Assembly: GCA_002786025.1 (NCBI GenBank)
Contig: NHNW01000053.1
Coordinates: forward strand, 62,001 to 126,000
Direction: 5' to 3'
Source: Zasmidium citrigriseum
Taxonomy: Eukaryota > Ascomycota > Dothideomycetes > Mycosphaerellales > Mycosphaerellaceae
DNA length: 64,000 bases
Below are positions 45,301-56,620 of the stretch, piece by piece. A program made the position numbers and the translations under genes. The notes beneath the pieces are model-generated. The model was not told the DNA's origin and did not search any database. It was given only the letters and a program-made list of their open reading frames with translations. The first letter of the stretch is position 1. Every line of letters begins with the position of its first letter.

Positions 45301-45795
45301 TGCGTAGTATGCTTGCACTGTCACAAGCTTTTTCTCCACAATGCCTGGAAGGCTTGCAGCAATGGCGTGGACTTCATTGCCGCGCAGGAAAGCTCTCTCG
45401 AACTCCTGCAGCACGAGCTTCAGAACCTCAGTAAAGAGTTCCGGATCCTCGCCTTCTTCCACCTCCTTGGCCACAAAGCCAATGTAGCGCGCCACGAGCT
45501 CGGTGACGGATGAGGGCTCGTCATCCTGGGCAAGCTCCTCTGTCGCTTCGGGGAGAGTCTGTAGGAAGGCGTCTTTTAATTGGGTTGCATTGAAGTGCAG
45601 CGCGGTGGGTATTAAGAAGTTGTATTCGAGGGAGCCATGGCTAAGAGTGAGAGGACGCGAGACAGCTTGTGACCGGGGCGTGGAAACGCCGGTCTGCGAG
45701 CCCGACTGATACATCTTGGGGCGTCTGGTGGTGGTGGGTGATTCGGAGGAGTCGAACTGGACGAGGGGAGTCAGTTCCTGCGTGGGCGTGCTCAT
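39380..45795 (-). CDS. fas1: Fatty acid synthase subunit beta
   Basis: Two exons (45795-40536 and 40482-39380) give 2120 residues, a normal length for fungal FAS beta. The 53-nt intron (40483-40535) has GTAAGA, a CTGAC branch-like site and CAG, and splices between NYG and FAITHIV. Domains in order: acetyltransferase with GHSQG (Ser309), enoyl reductase (GxGxGxP-type region near 600-950), dehydratase, and malonyl/palmitoyl transferase with [10 protein letters not shown] (Ser1860). With the alpha subunit it forms the cytosolic dodecamer that makes palmitoyl- and stearoyl-CoA. It is divergent from fas2 across a 1.3-kb promoter, which suits equal expression. The C-terminus is encoded fully after the intron. 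Confidence 0.97.
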
Positions 45796-47110
45796 GTTGA
45801 CTGCGGATGCGATTGCACGCTCTGGCGCATGGCAGAGTTGCGGGAGGTCGTGTGCTTCAGTCTCTGCTCAGACCAGCTTGCGGTTTCTGCCTGAACTGAA
45901 GAGTCTGATGACTGAAGCCACACACGCACTCGGGGAGGGAAAGGCAACGGCGCCGTCGTTCTCGCACTCACGTTGGTCAAATCAAAGGAGGAAAATGTCG
46001 AATGACAGCTGTTTTTCCCAAGCTCCAGTCGCCGGCTGGTCAAGCGTGCAAAATGTGGGCAAGGGCAAGCTCAGACGCGGCAGAATTTCCAGCACTCCCG
46101 CGGCAATGACGCTCGTACGATGGCGCGGTGAAGGTGGATGGTGAGGGCAATGGCGATGGAAGTGAGGTGAGGGTGGAAGTGAGAGGGAGGAAACACTGGC
46201 GGATAAGATGCAGCTTGCACGAGGCGTGTGGCTGCTCATCAATGCATATCATTGACCTCTGCGTGAGCTCTTGTTGCTCCGAGTCTATCTGCGGGCGGTG
46301 GCCGGTTGAGACGTCCCACCACGCCAGGCGGCTGGGATTGTCGGCGGTGGGAGTGCTTAACCGCTGCTTAGCGCCGCGGCGGCGTCAACCTGCATCTCGA
46401 CAGAATCTCGTTGCCTTTGGGCCAAGAAGCCAGTTGTTCAATTGATATACAGCAAATAATGGAGGTAGTCTAGCATATGAACTGAAGCCATCTTAATCGA
46501 AGTGCTGATGATTTAATTCGAATTGATTGATGAAGCTGGTTGGAATCGACGAGGCCGGCAGAAACAAAACAAGCCGAACTTAATTCAGGGCCTTCTGACG
46601 TCTCCACGCAGCCGTTGCAGTCGCTTGCTGGGCCTTGCAGTCGCGCCGGCCCAGCATTCTTTTGCTGCCAGCTGCGTCGTGTGGGGAAGCGGCAGCGTGG
46701 AAGCTCTGGCTCTGATGCTCACCAAAACGCCTGCTGCTCCCATCCAAGTCATCCAACACCTCAACCAATTCGCCCCCAGACGCGCCCGCAGCTCACCACT
46801 CCGCATTGCTTGTTGAGCAGCGGACTGTCCCGGCTTGCGTGCGAGTGTCTTATCGCAGGATTGCCCCAATCGACAGGGACTGCTCTGCGCGGAAACATTG
46901 CTGGATATCACGGCCTTGCCCCGAAAATTCTGGCCATTGACCTCCATCCGCTCATCCTCCCGACAACACCAACCACCACCTCACTCTACACCACCTCTCC
47001 CATCACTGGCCTGCGCTCCCAGTTGATGCCGACGCTCTTTACGCCGTAATACACATACACCTGCGCACCTCTTGGAATACTCTCTATAATCACCGGACAG
47101 CACCGCCATC
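45796..47110. promoter_or_regulatory. Shared bidirectional promoter of fas1 and fas2
   Basis: The two fatty-acid synthase subunit genes start at its opposite ends. The fas2 side has a pyrimidine-rich leader (CACCACC and CATCACC tracts near 46,970-47,110). Short frames inside are not supported as genes. I did not find a confident known factor site by eye. Confidence 0.7.
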
Positions 47111-50100
47111 ATGCGTCCCGAGGTTGAGCAAGATCTTGCTCACACCCTGCTCGTGGAGCTCCTCGCATACCAGTTCGCCTCGCCCGTCAGATGGATCGAA
47201 ACGCAAGATGTCATTCTCGGCGAGAAGACCACGGAGCGGATAGTGGAAGTCGGCCCAGCAGACACCCTAGGAGGCATGGCCAAGCGCACTCTGGCTGCAA
47301 AGTATGAGGCCTACGACGCTGCACGATCAGTGCAACGACAGATCCTGTGCTACAACAAGGATGCAAAGGATATCTACTACGACGTCGACCCCATCGAGGA
47401 CGAGCCCGCCCCAGCTGCTGGTGGTGAGAGTGCGCCAGCAGCTTCATCTTCCGCTCCAGCTTCTGCTCCGGCTCCAGCTGCCGCGGCGGCTCCTGCACCA
47501 GCACCTGCGGCGAGCTCAGGACCTGCAGCTGCCGTGCCAGATGCGCCAGTTGGTGCTGTGGATGTGCTGCGAGCACTTGTTGCACAGAAGCTGAAGAAGC
47601 CGCTCGGAGACATCCCTCTGAGCAAAGCTATCAAGGACTTGGTTGGAGGTCAGTACAATCACTTTTTCCCTGCTAACCCCTCACTAACACAATCACAGGC
47701 AAGTCTACCCTTCAGAATGAAATCCTCGGTGATCTGGGCAAAGAGTTCGGCTCTACGCCCGAGAAGCCAGAAGATACGCCCCTCGACGAACTCGGTGCCT
47801 CGATGCAAGCTACCTTCAATGGTCAGCTTGGCAAGCAATCTACCTCTCTCATTGCCCGTATGGTGTCTTCCAAGATGCCCGGTGGGTTTAACATCACTGC
47901 GGTGCGAAAGCACCTCGAAACAAAGTGGGGACTGGGTTCTGGCAGACAAGATGGCATCCTTCTGCTGGGTCTGACCATGGAGCCTGCATCACGTCTTGGG
48001 TCTGAGAATGACGGCAAGGCGTGGCTCGACGATGTTGCACAGAAATACGCTGCTCAGGCTGGCATCAGCTTATCCACAGGCCCAGCTCCTGGAGAGGGTG
48101 GTGCTGGCGGTGGTGGCATGATGATGGACCCGGCAGCGATCGACGCACTCACCAAGGACCAACGTGCACTGTTCAAGCAGCAACTCGAGCTTTTCGCCCG
48201 CTACTTGAAGATGGATCTAAGAGCTGGAGACAAGGCAGCGCTTGTTGGCAAGCAGAACGAGGCGGCACTGCAGGCGCAACTCGACCTTTGGAACACCGAA
48301 CATGGCGAATTCTACGCAGCTGGAATAGAGCCATCGTTCAGCCCACTCAAGGCTCGTGTCTACGACTCCTCATGGAATTGGGCACGACAAGATGCTCTCA
48401 CCATGTACTACGATATCATCTTCGGCCGCCTCACAGCTGTTGACCGTGAGATCGTGTCTCGCTGCATCTTGATCATGAACCGCTCGAACCCTACGCTCCT
48501 CGAATTCATGCAGTACCACATCGATCACTGCCCAACTGACCGAGGCGAGACCTACCAACTTGCGAAAGAGCTTGGCCAGCAGCTCATTGAGAACTGCCGG
48601 GATGTACTTGGCGAATCACCAGTCTACAAGGACGTTGCTGTTCCCACAGCACCACACCTCACCATTTCACCTCGCGGTGATATGAAGTACGAGGAGGTTC
48701 CTCGTGCTAGTGTTCGCAAGCTCGAGCACTACGTCCGCGAGATGGCAGATGGTGGCAAGATCTCGGAATACGGAAACCGCACCAAGGTGCAGAACGACCT
48801 ACAGCGAGTGTACAAGCTCATCCGACAACAGCACAAGCTCTCCAAGTCTTCGCAACTTGAGATCAAGCAGCTGTACAGCAACATCGTCCGCTCGCTTTCT
48901 ATGAACGAGGGTCAGATCATGCCAACCGAGAACGGCAAGATGAACGGCCACGTCAAGAAGGGTGGCCGCAATGGCAGCCGTGTCAATGGAGCCATCAAGC
49001 AGGGCAAGATTGAGACTGTTCCATTCTTGCACCTCAAGCGCAAGGAAGAGCACGGATGGGAATACAGCAAGAAGCTCACGAGCATCTACTTGGACGGTCT
49101 TGAGGGGGCAGCCAAGAACGGCGTGACATTCCAGAACAAGAATGTCCTCATGACTGGTGCTGGTGCCGGATCCATTGGTGCCGATGTGTTGCAGGGTCTC
49201 ATCAGCGGTGGTGCCAAGGTCATTGTCACTACCTCTCGCTACTCCCGCGAAGTGACCGAGTACTACCAGGCCATGTACGCACGCTACGGTGCCCGTGGCT
49301 CTCAATTGGTTGTCGTGCCATTCAACCAGGGCAGTGTTCAGGACGTCAACGCGCTCATCGACTACATCTACGACGAGAAGAAGGGTCTCGGCTGGGATCT
49401 TGACTTCATCGTTCCATTCGCCGCTATCCCAGAGAACGGACGCGAGATCGACAGCATCGACAGCAAGTCTGAGCTTGCTCACCGTATCATGCTTACGAAC
49501 CTCCTTCGAATGCTTGGATCCGTCAAGGCTCAGAAGGCCACCCGTGGCTTCGAGACCCGCCCTGCGCAGGTCATCCTCCCACTCTCGCCCAACCATGGTA
49601 CTTTCGGTAATGATGGTCTCTACTCCGAGTCGAAGCTCGCACTCGAGACCCTGTTCAACAGATGGCACTCGGAGAGCTGGGGCAACTTCCTCACTATCTG
49701 CGGTGCTGTCATTGGATGGACCCGTGGTACTGGCCTCATGGGTGGCAACAACATTGTTGCTGAAGGTGTCGAGAAGTATGGTGTGCGCACTTTCTCGCAG
49801 CAAGAGATGGCCTTCAACCTTCTCGGACTCATGGCCCCTCCCATTGTCAACCTATGTCAGTCAGAGCCAGTCTTTGCTGACCTGAACGGCGGCCTTCAAT
49901 TCTTGCCCAACCTCAAGGACTTGATGACCAAATTGCGCAAGGACATCACCGAGACTGCCGAGATCCGCAAGGCCGTCACCCGTGAGACTGCCGTTGAGAA
50001 CAAGATCATCAACGGTGAGGACAGCGAGGCTTTCTACAAGACGGTCAAGGTCGACAAGCGTGCCAACCTCAAGTTCGACTTTCCCAAGCTTCCAGACTGG

Positions 50101-52813
50101 AAGAGCGAGGTCGAGCCACTCAACGGCAACCTCAAGGGCATGGTTGATCTTGAGAAGGTTGTTGTCGTTACTGGTTTCGCCGAAGTTGGTCCTTGGGGTA
50201 ACTCAAGAACTCGATGGGAGATGGAAGCTTACGGGCAATTCTCTCTCGAGGGCTGTGTCGAGATGGCCTGGATTATGGGCTTGATCAAGAACTTCAACGG
50301 CCAGCTCAAGGGCAAGAGCTACTCTGGATGGGTCGACGCCAAGTCTGGAGAGCCAGTCGACGACAAGGATGTTAAGCCGAAGTACGAGAAGCACATTCTT
50401 GACCACTCCGGTATCCGCCTCATCGAGCCAGAGCTTTTCAACGGCTACGACCCCAACAAGAAGCAGCTTCTCCAGGAGATCCAGATCGAGGAGGACCTTG
50501 ACCCATTCGAGGCTTCCAAGGAGACTGCCGAGGAGTTCAAGCGCGAGCACGGCGAGAAGGTCGAGATCTTCGAGCTCGAATCTGGCGAGTACCAGGTGCG
50601 ATTGAAGAAGAACGCCACCCTTCTCATCCCGAAGGCACTTCGCTTCGATCGTCTTGTTGCCGGTCAAGTGCCCACCGGCTGGGACGCCAAGCGCTACGGT
50701 GTGCCAGACGACATCATCTCCCAAGTCGACCCAGTCACGCTCTACGTCCTCGTGTCGACTGCTGAGTGTCTGCTTTCCTCTGGTATCACCGACCCATACG
50801 AGTTCTACAAGTATGTGCACATCTCGGAAGTGGGCAACTGTATCGGTTCCGGTATTGGTGGTACCACTGCTCTGCGTGGCATGTACAAGGATCGCTTCCT
50901 CGACAAACCCCTCCAGAAGGACATCTTGCAAGAGTCTTTCATCAACACCATGAGCGCCTGGATCAACATGTTGCTCATCTCTTCGACCGGTCCAATCCGT
51001 ACTCCTGTCGGTGCTTGCGCAACTGCGGTTGAGTCTATCGATATTGGATACGACTGCATCGTTGAGGGCAAGGCACGCATGTGCTTTGTCGGTGGTTTCG
51101 ATGACTTCCAGGAGGAGGGCTCATACGAGTTCGCCAACATGAAGGCCACCAGCAACGCCGAGGACGAGTTCGCCCACGGACGTACTCCTAAGGAAATGTC
51201 TCGACCAACGACCACCACCCGAAACGGCTTCATGGAGTCGCAAGGCTGTGGTATGCAGGTCATCATGGACGCTCAGCTCGCTCTCGACATGGGTGTACCT
51301 ATCTACGGTGTGCTTGGCTTCACTGCCACTGCCACTGACAAGATTGGCCGCTCTGTGCCAGCTCCTGGCCAGGGTGTGCTCACCACGGCACGTGAACAGC
51401 CATCCAAATTCCCATCGCCACTCCTCGACATCAAGTACAGGAAGCGACAGATGGATCTTCGCAAGAAGCAGATCAAGAATTGGCAAGAGTCTGAGCTCAT
51501 GTACCTGCACGAAGAGGTCTCGGCCATGAAGATGCAGGGTGACGAGTTCAACGAGACTGAGTATATGCAGGACCGCGCTGCTCACATTGAGCGCGAGGCC
51601 AAGCGACAGGAGAAAGAGGTGCTCAGACAACTCGGCAACAACTTCTGGAAGAACGATTCTCGCATCGCTCCTCTCCGTGGTGCCCTCGCCACATGGGGTC
51701 TCACGATCGACGATCTCGATGTCGCTTCGTTCCACGGTACATCGACCGTCGCCAACGACAAGAATGAGTCCGATGTCATCTGCCAGCAGATGAAGCACCT
51801 CGGCCGCAAGAAGGGCAACGCCCTCATGGGTATCTTCCAGAAGTACCTCACTGGCCATCCAAAGGGTGCTGCTGGTGCCTGGATGTTCAACGGCTGTTTG
51901 CAAGTCCTCAACTCTGGTCTTGTCCCAGGTAACAGGAACGCCGACAACGTCGACAAGGTCATGGAGAAGTTTGACTACATCGTCTACCCGAGCCAGAGCA
52001 TCCAGACCGATGGCATCAAGGCTTTCTCCGTCACCTCGTTCGGTTTCGGTCAGAAGGGTGCTCAGGCGATTGGTATCCACCCCAAGTACTTGTTTGCCAC
52101 CCTTGACCAGGCCCAGTTCCAGACCTACAAGCAGAAGGTCGAGGCTCGTCAAAAGAAGGCCTACCGATACTACCATGACGGCCTTATCAACAACACCATG
52201 TTCCGCGCCAAGAGCAAGTCGCCTTACGAGGATGCCCAGCAGAGCCAGGTGTTCCTCAACCCAGAGGCTCGCGTCACCACCGACAAGAAGACCTCTGAGT
52301 TCACGTACCCGAAGTCGGTGCCAAAGAAGGCGCAAGACAAGAGCACCACCGAGATGGTCGAGACGCTGATGAAAGTCAACGCTTCGGCCAACTCAAACCC
52401 AGGCGTTGACATTGAGAACGTTGACGCCATCGACATCCACAACGATACATTCATCGACCGCAACTTCACCGAGGCTGAGATTGCCTACTGCCGGAAGGCA
52501 CCCTCACCGCAAGCCAGCTTCGCTGGTAAGTGGAGCGCGAAGGAGGCCGTCTTCAAGAGCTTGAAGGTACAGAGCCAAGGTGGCGGTGCTCCATTGAAGG
52601 ATATTGAGATCACCAACAGCGAGACTGGTGCGCCTGTTGTTACAGTAAGTCATTGCCATCACACGCAACCTACTTAATGATCCCTAGCTAACGTATTCTC
52701 AGCTCCACGGCGACGCCAGAGCAGCCGCCACCAAAGCCGGCGTCAAGTCGACGACCGTCAGCATCAGCCACAGCGACGCTCAGGTGATCGCAGTGGCCAT
52801 CTCGGCCTTCTAG
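47111..52813 (+). CDS. fas2: Fatty acid synthase subunit alpha
   Basis: Three exons (47111-47648, 47699-52644, 52703-52813) give 1864 residues, the normal size. Introns are 50 and 58 nt. Domains in order: N-terminal transferase complement, an Ala/Pro-rich linker (about 98-145), acyl-carrier domain with GGKST (phosphopantetheine Ser182), ketoreductase with [10 protein letters not shown] near residue 660, ketosynthase with TPVGACAT (Cys1286) and a C-terminal phosphopantetheinyl transferase domain starting near [13 protein letters not shown]. Exon 3 adds the 37 codons that complete this last domain (LHGDARAAA to VAISAF). Intron 1 falls two codons before the carrier serine. It pairs with fas1 next door. 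Confidence 0.97.
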
Positions 52814-53314
52814 ATGGCGAGACCCGTGTTTGCGTTTTTGATGTTTGAGATGTATTGTACAGCGGCATAGAGTTCTGGTTCTTTAACGAAATGTGTACTT
52901 ATTCTTGCGGGTCGGCGACGGCAGGCGTATTATCACTTTGAGCGGGAAGAGGAGGGGTGTTTGTTTTTGGGTTAGAGTAAATCAACCAACAGACAGACAG
53001 ATGAGATGAGAGCGTAGACATTGTAGATGAGTTGCTTCATTGCCCCATTACCATCAGAGCAGTGCTTTTTTTCCCTTGCTCTCGGGTGCTCTACGGATCC
53101 AATGTGACGAGGTTGGGTCTCATCCAATACTCCATGCCTATCGTCCTCTGGTCCTTTACTGCTTGTGTCACAGGGAAATGGGGCCTTTGCTGTCTTGCCC
53201 TTCATCTCTCCCCCGAACCCTATCTTCGTCTTGAAAGCAGGAGAATGCCATGTGTCATAGTGCGCACTTGCTGATCTCAGCTCGTAGGCTTAATGAGTCA
53301 GGTTGTGCCTCGTC
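52814..53314. other. Intergenic region between fas2 and the small-gene cassette
   Basis: This holds the 3' ends of the convergent fas2 and first cassette gene, plus the first copy of the cassette 3' element (53016-53044). No gene is seen. Confidence 0.5.
53016..53044 (-). repeat. Cassette 3' element, copy 1
   Basis: The block AGACATTGTAGATGAGTTGC with following TTCATTGCC lies past the stop of the first small gene. It is nearly the same as copy 2, and the similarity extends to the flanking AACCAACAGA block. Confidence 0.7.
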
Positions 53315-53890
53315 TCAACGACCAGTCTCGAGGTCGTCCTCCCCTCCGTATATCACGGCATCAAGTGCCTCGCCCGTGAGCCCCGACTTGTATTTTCCAG
53401 TCGCGACGAGCTTCTTTGCTCTCATTCCCATCACCTTTCCCTTGGCTTCGGCTACTCCTTCGTCAGCAAGCTCCAGAATGACATGAATACGGGGAAGGGG
53501 TTTACCTTCGTCTTCATCTACGCCCAAAATGCTCTCGACCTTTTCTGGCGACTCATTACCGCTCTCATCTCCTCCGTCCTCGTCACTCTTGCCCTCAGCT
53601 CCATCTTCGCTCCGAGACTCTCCGCTATGATATCCGGCCGCAAATCCTCTCGAATGAGCCTTCGAAACCTCTCTCGAAATGCCGCAAGCCTCGCCGAATT
53701 CCAGCATTAGCTCATCGAGTTCCTTCTTGCATCCTTGAAGTCTGGACTTGAGGATGTCGATCGTGTCGTGGAGAGTCTTGAGCTCGGTGACTTTGGCGTA
53801 GAGGCGGCGGATGGCGTCGTCTTGGGTTGGTGTCAGGTTGAGTTGGGTCGGGTTGGCGCTTGTGGTGGGGTTTGGAGTTGAGGGAGCCAT
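53315..53890 (-). CDS. Small cassette protein 1, hypothetical
   Basis: A single exon encodes 191 residues from ATG 53890 (MAPSTPNP). A Thr/Asn/Pro-rich start is followed by a coiled-coil-like helix (residues about 25-70). Next come an LEFGEACGI segment and an AHSRGFAAGYHSG motif, a long acidic Ser/Glu/Asp linker, and a more hydrophobic tail (IHVILELADEGVAEAKG). The EF-x-GI-x-A-x-GF-x-G pattern recurs in the next gene (EFSRTSGI, then ASIKGFFLGW), suggesting old tandem paralogy. Function unknown. The shared CACATGTGAAAGT block lies about 120 nt upstream. Confidence 0.65.
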   Translation of the reverse strand: MAPSTPNPTTSANPTQLNLTPTQDDAIRRLYAKVTELKTLHDTIDILKSRLQGCKKELDELMLEFGEACGISREVSKAHSRGFAAGYHSGESRSEDGAEGKSDEDGGDESGNESPEKVESILGVDEDEGKPLPRIHVILELADEGVAEAKGKVMGMRAKKLVATGKYKSGLTGEALDAVIYGGEDDLETGR

Positions 53891-53997
53891 GATGACTTTG
53901 ATCTGGTGGAGGCGGATTGTTGTGTGGATGTGTTGTTGGTGAGAAGGAAGAAGAGGCAGGCGGCTGAAATATGATCGAGCTAGAGGTAGTGAATTCT

Positions 53998-54026
53998 AGG
54001 CTTGGCGATCACATGTGAAAGTGAAG
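53998..54026 (-). promoter_or_regulatory. Cassette promoter block, copy A
   Basis: GGCTTGGCGATCACATGTGA followed by AAGT lies about 120 nt upstream of gene 1. The palindromic E-box CACATGTG is at 54010-54017. It is followed by an inverted partner TTTCAC at about 54047. Confidence 0.75.
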
Positions 54027-54129
54027 CGTACGTTCACGTGAATTCTTTCACTTTTGGGAAACACGGCGGAAAAGAATGTGACACGGGATGTTTGAACCAA
54101 CAGATAAACAGAAGGACAAATGAGACAGT

Positions 54130-54158
54130 AGACATTGTACATGAATTGCTTCATGGTT
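54130..54158 (-). repeat. Cassette 3' element, copy 2
   Basis: AGACATTGTACATGAATTGC, then TTCATGG, lies just past the end of the second small gene. It is almost identical to copy 1, including the upstream AACCAACAGA and CAGAAGGACAAATGAGA-like flank. Confidence 0.7.
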
Positions 54159-54296
54159 CTGTCACCGACTAATCTCTTCTTCTGCTTCGTGCTGATGCGC
54201 ACTTGCTGGATAGCTTCAAGTCACGGGCTTGAATTTGGCTCAATATTGGACCTCGTCCCACCGTCACTTGCTACCCTCCTTTCATCGTCCTAGCCC

Positions 54297-54813
54297 CTAG
54301 GCATCGGAGCATTTGGCCTCCGGCACGCTGCCCTCGAGCTTCTCCTTCCTCTTCTTCGCATCCGACTCCACCTTTGCCTTCCTGCCCTTCCACCTACCCA
54401 TAGCCTCCATATCCTCCGGCGTGAAATCCACTAACAACACCTCACATCAGCAATCAACGCCACAAAACTCGTCACTCGCACAGAGAGAGTGGGGGAAGGG
54501 ATGACTTACTTATATCCTTCTCACTCCGATACTCCTCCTCAACCACATCCCCCTCCTTGTACTCTTGCCATCCCAAAAAGAAACCCTTGATGGACGCATC
54601 GATGATCTCGCACGGGATTCCAGAAGTCCGACTGAACTCTTCCATCTCCCGAGTCCACTCCTCGTCGAATTGCGGTTTGGTTATGTCGCCGTCGGGGTCG
54701 TTGCGTTGGCAGGCGGTGACGAGACGGGCGCGGGGGAAGAGGTGTGCCGTGGCGATGGTGATGGGTTTGTTCTTTGGCGGCTGGTTGCCTGCGCCGGGGT
54801 TTGGAGCAGCCAT
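54297..54813 (-). CDS. Small cassette protein 2, hypothetical
   Basis: Two exons (54813-54510 and 54430-54297) with a 79-nt intron give 145 residues from ATG 54813 (MAAPNPGAG). A Pro/Gly/Lys-rich start is followed by an EEWTREMEEF helix, SGIPCEIIDASIKGFFLGWQ, an acidic turn and a Lys/Arg-rich tail (RKAKVESDAKKRKEKLEG). It is compatible with distant paralogy to gene 1. No known domain, signal peptide or membrane segment. The promoter block lies about 96 nt upstream. Confidence 0.65.
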
Positions 54814-54896
54814 GATGGGTGGTGATGTTTTGTGTTGGTTGTGTGGTTGGAGGTGGATGAGGAAGAAAGAAGAGGTTGAGTGGGCTTGAGGATTGC

Positions 54897-54926
54897 GGGC
54901 TTGGCGCTCACATGTGAAAGTCAAAC
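54897..54926 (-). promoter_or_regulatory. Cassette promoter block, copy B
   Basis: GGGCTTGGCGCTCACATGTG followed by AAAGTC lies upstream of gene 2. The E-box is at 54909-54916, with a following CTTTCA inverted partner near 54930. Confidence 0.75.
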
Positions 54927-55008
54927 AAGCTTTCATTGCTCCTTCCGTTTTAGAGAATTGGAAGGAAGGAAGGCGCAAGATGAAGGGCGCGATGAAATTA
55001 CAGATGTC

Positions 55009-55037
55009 AGATAATGTGGACGAGTTGATTTACCGCC
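55009..55037 (-). repeat. Cassette 3' element, copy 3 (diverged)
   Basis: AGATAATGTGGACGAGTTGA followed by TTTACCGCC matches copy 1 at about 21 of 29 positions. It lies in the same relative place, past the stop of the third small gene. Confidence 0.5.
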
Positions 55038-55130
55038 TTAATAGAGACTTCCCGTGCTTGATATCTTGTTCCGAGTACGCTAGAGGTATGGCACCTTGGA
55101 CGCCGTCCATTATGAAGCTAGTCGGAGCTT

Positions 55131-55753
55131 TCACGTGCCGTCCTGGGTCTTCGCCTCGGGGACCCTCTCTTGAAACCGCTCTTGCTCAAAGACTTGCTGC
55201 TTGACGTCCCTTCCCTCCGCCTCCATTCTCTTCTCGCGCTTCATCTCCTCTGGAAGACACGTTGGCCTGATGACAAGCGCCTCCTCTCCCTTCTCAAACG
55301 TCGTGAGATACCGTGGCAGTCCATCCGGAACCTCAAGGAACTGCACCTCCCCGACGACGTTCTTCTCGCCTGTTTCATTGTCAGTGACCTCGCGATAATC
55401 TAAAACTCAAAGTGCATGGTCACGATACCTTCTAGTTTTCCGCCCTCCGCCTCCCGAAACGTGACCTCTATCTCCCGCCTACCGACCCAGTACTCCTCCT
55501 CTTCACCTTTGGCCTGGAACCATCTATACAGGTATTCCTCGTACTCGATCTTGTCCTGGGCGTGCTTGACCATTAGGGTCTCGATGTGTCGGGCGTCGTG
55601 GTCCATCTTGGCCCATTTCTTCATCATTTTGGTGGCGAAGCGACTGGCGTTGGGTGGTGTGGCGGGCCTGGGCGGAGGCGGGGGTGGAATTTGGATGTTT
55701 TTGATCTTGTCGATGACTTCTTGGAATTGGGACTCCATGCTGGGAGTTGCCAT
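55131..55753 (-). CDS. Small cassette protein 3, hypothetical
   Basis: Two exons (55753-55429 and 55369-55131) with a 59-nt intron give 187 residues from ATG 55753. A short helix is followed by a run of six prolines (about residues 23-28), a helical part (KMDHDARHIETLMVKHAQDK), an aromatic-rich strand (EYLYRWFQAKGEEEEYW), then after the intron a GEVQFLEVPDGLPRYL strand and a Lys/Glu/Arg-rich tail. Function unknown. It is the third gene in the same orientation. Its stop codon overlaps a CACGTGAAAG string. Confidence 0.65.
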
Positions 55754-55830
55754 GGTTGACGGTGGTGTGGTGGCTTGTGTGTGGTTGGGCTGATGAGCTG
55801 CGGAGAGGAAGCCAGAATATGTAGCGGACT

Positions 55831-55860
55831 GGGCCTTGGCAGTCACATGTGAAAGTTTAG
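55831..55860 (-). promoter_or_regulatory. Cassette promoter block, copy C
   Basis: GGGCCTTGGCAGTCACATGT followed by GAAAGT lies about 91 nt upstream of gene 3. The E-box is at 55844-55851, with CTTTCAC as inverted partner at 55866-55872. Confidence 0.75.
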
Positions 55861-56086
55861 GGGGCTTTCACTTAGTAACCTTTCATCTCGAGAATCGAAA
55901 TGGCGAGAAGATTAAAGCTGCAGCCTTCACATGCAGGAAGGCAAGAGTGAGAAGTAGAACTCACGATTTGTACGTGCACATGCACATGCGGTCCGGCAAG
56001 ATGCTCTCTGTCAAATCTTTCTGACTTCCATATTCCAACCTCTCCCCTCGCCATCACACGCACCTACCTATACTCTCATCACAACC

Positions 56087-56620
56087 ATGCCTCCAACAAA
56101 GCGCACCAAACCCGCCGCCTTCACCGGCACCGGCCGCATCCTAGGCACCGGCGAAAAGACACCAGCCAAGCGTCCACTGAAACGCCAGCATGAGGAAGAC
56201 GTAGGCACTCACCTATTTCCGCAAGACACCGACGGCGTCGATTCTGACACACTAGCACAGGAAGACGAGTACATCCCTCCAGCAGACGAGGAAGACGAGC
56301 CCAAGGCCTCCCGTCGACAGAAGAAGCGCAAGGCGGAAGGAAAGGAGATCCAGGGCGGCATGATCACGCCGCCTCCAGAAGACGAGAAGCGACGCAGCAG
56401 ACGGAAGACTGTCTCCGAAGTAAGTCGCCTGATCAGCGTCCAACAACGCTGATTCTAATGCCGTGGACAGGAGCCAAGTGCTGGGGCTGACGATCGGGTT
56501 CTGGTCGAAGAGCCTGACGCATGGAAGAAGGCCAAGGAACTCCAGCAGGACGATGATGAAGCGTGCGAGTGTGAGGATTACTCCTACAAGTACGGCAAGG
56601 GTAGAAAGTTGGGTGAGTAA
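56087..56620 (+). CDS. Charged hypothetical protein
   Basis: Two exons (56087-56419 and 56471-56620) with a 51-nt intron give 160 residues from ATG 56087. A basic N-terminus (PPTKRTKPAAFTGTG) is followed by an acidic middle (EDEYIPPADEEDEP), a strongly basic RRQKKRKAEGK segment likely to be a nuclear localisation signal, a PPPEDEKRRSRRK block and, in exon 2, ACECEDYSYKYGKGRK. No family was recognised. A second GTGAGT donor lies just before the stop, so the true 3' end could differ. The 333-bp upstream region is shared with small gene 3. Confidence 0.6.
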
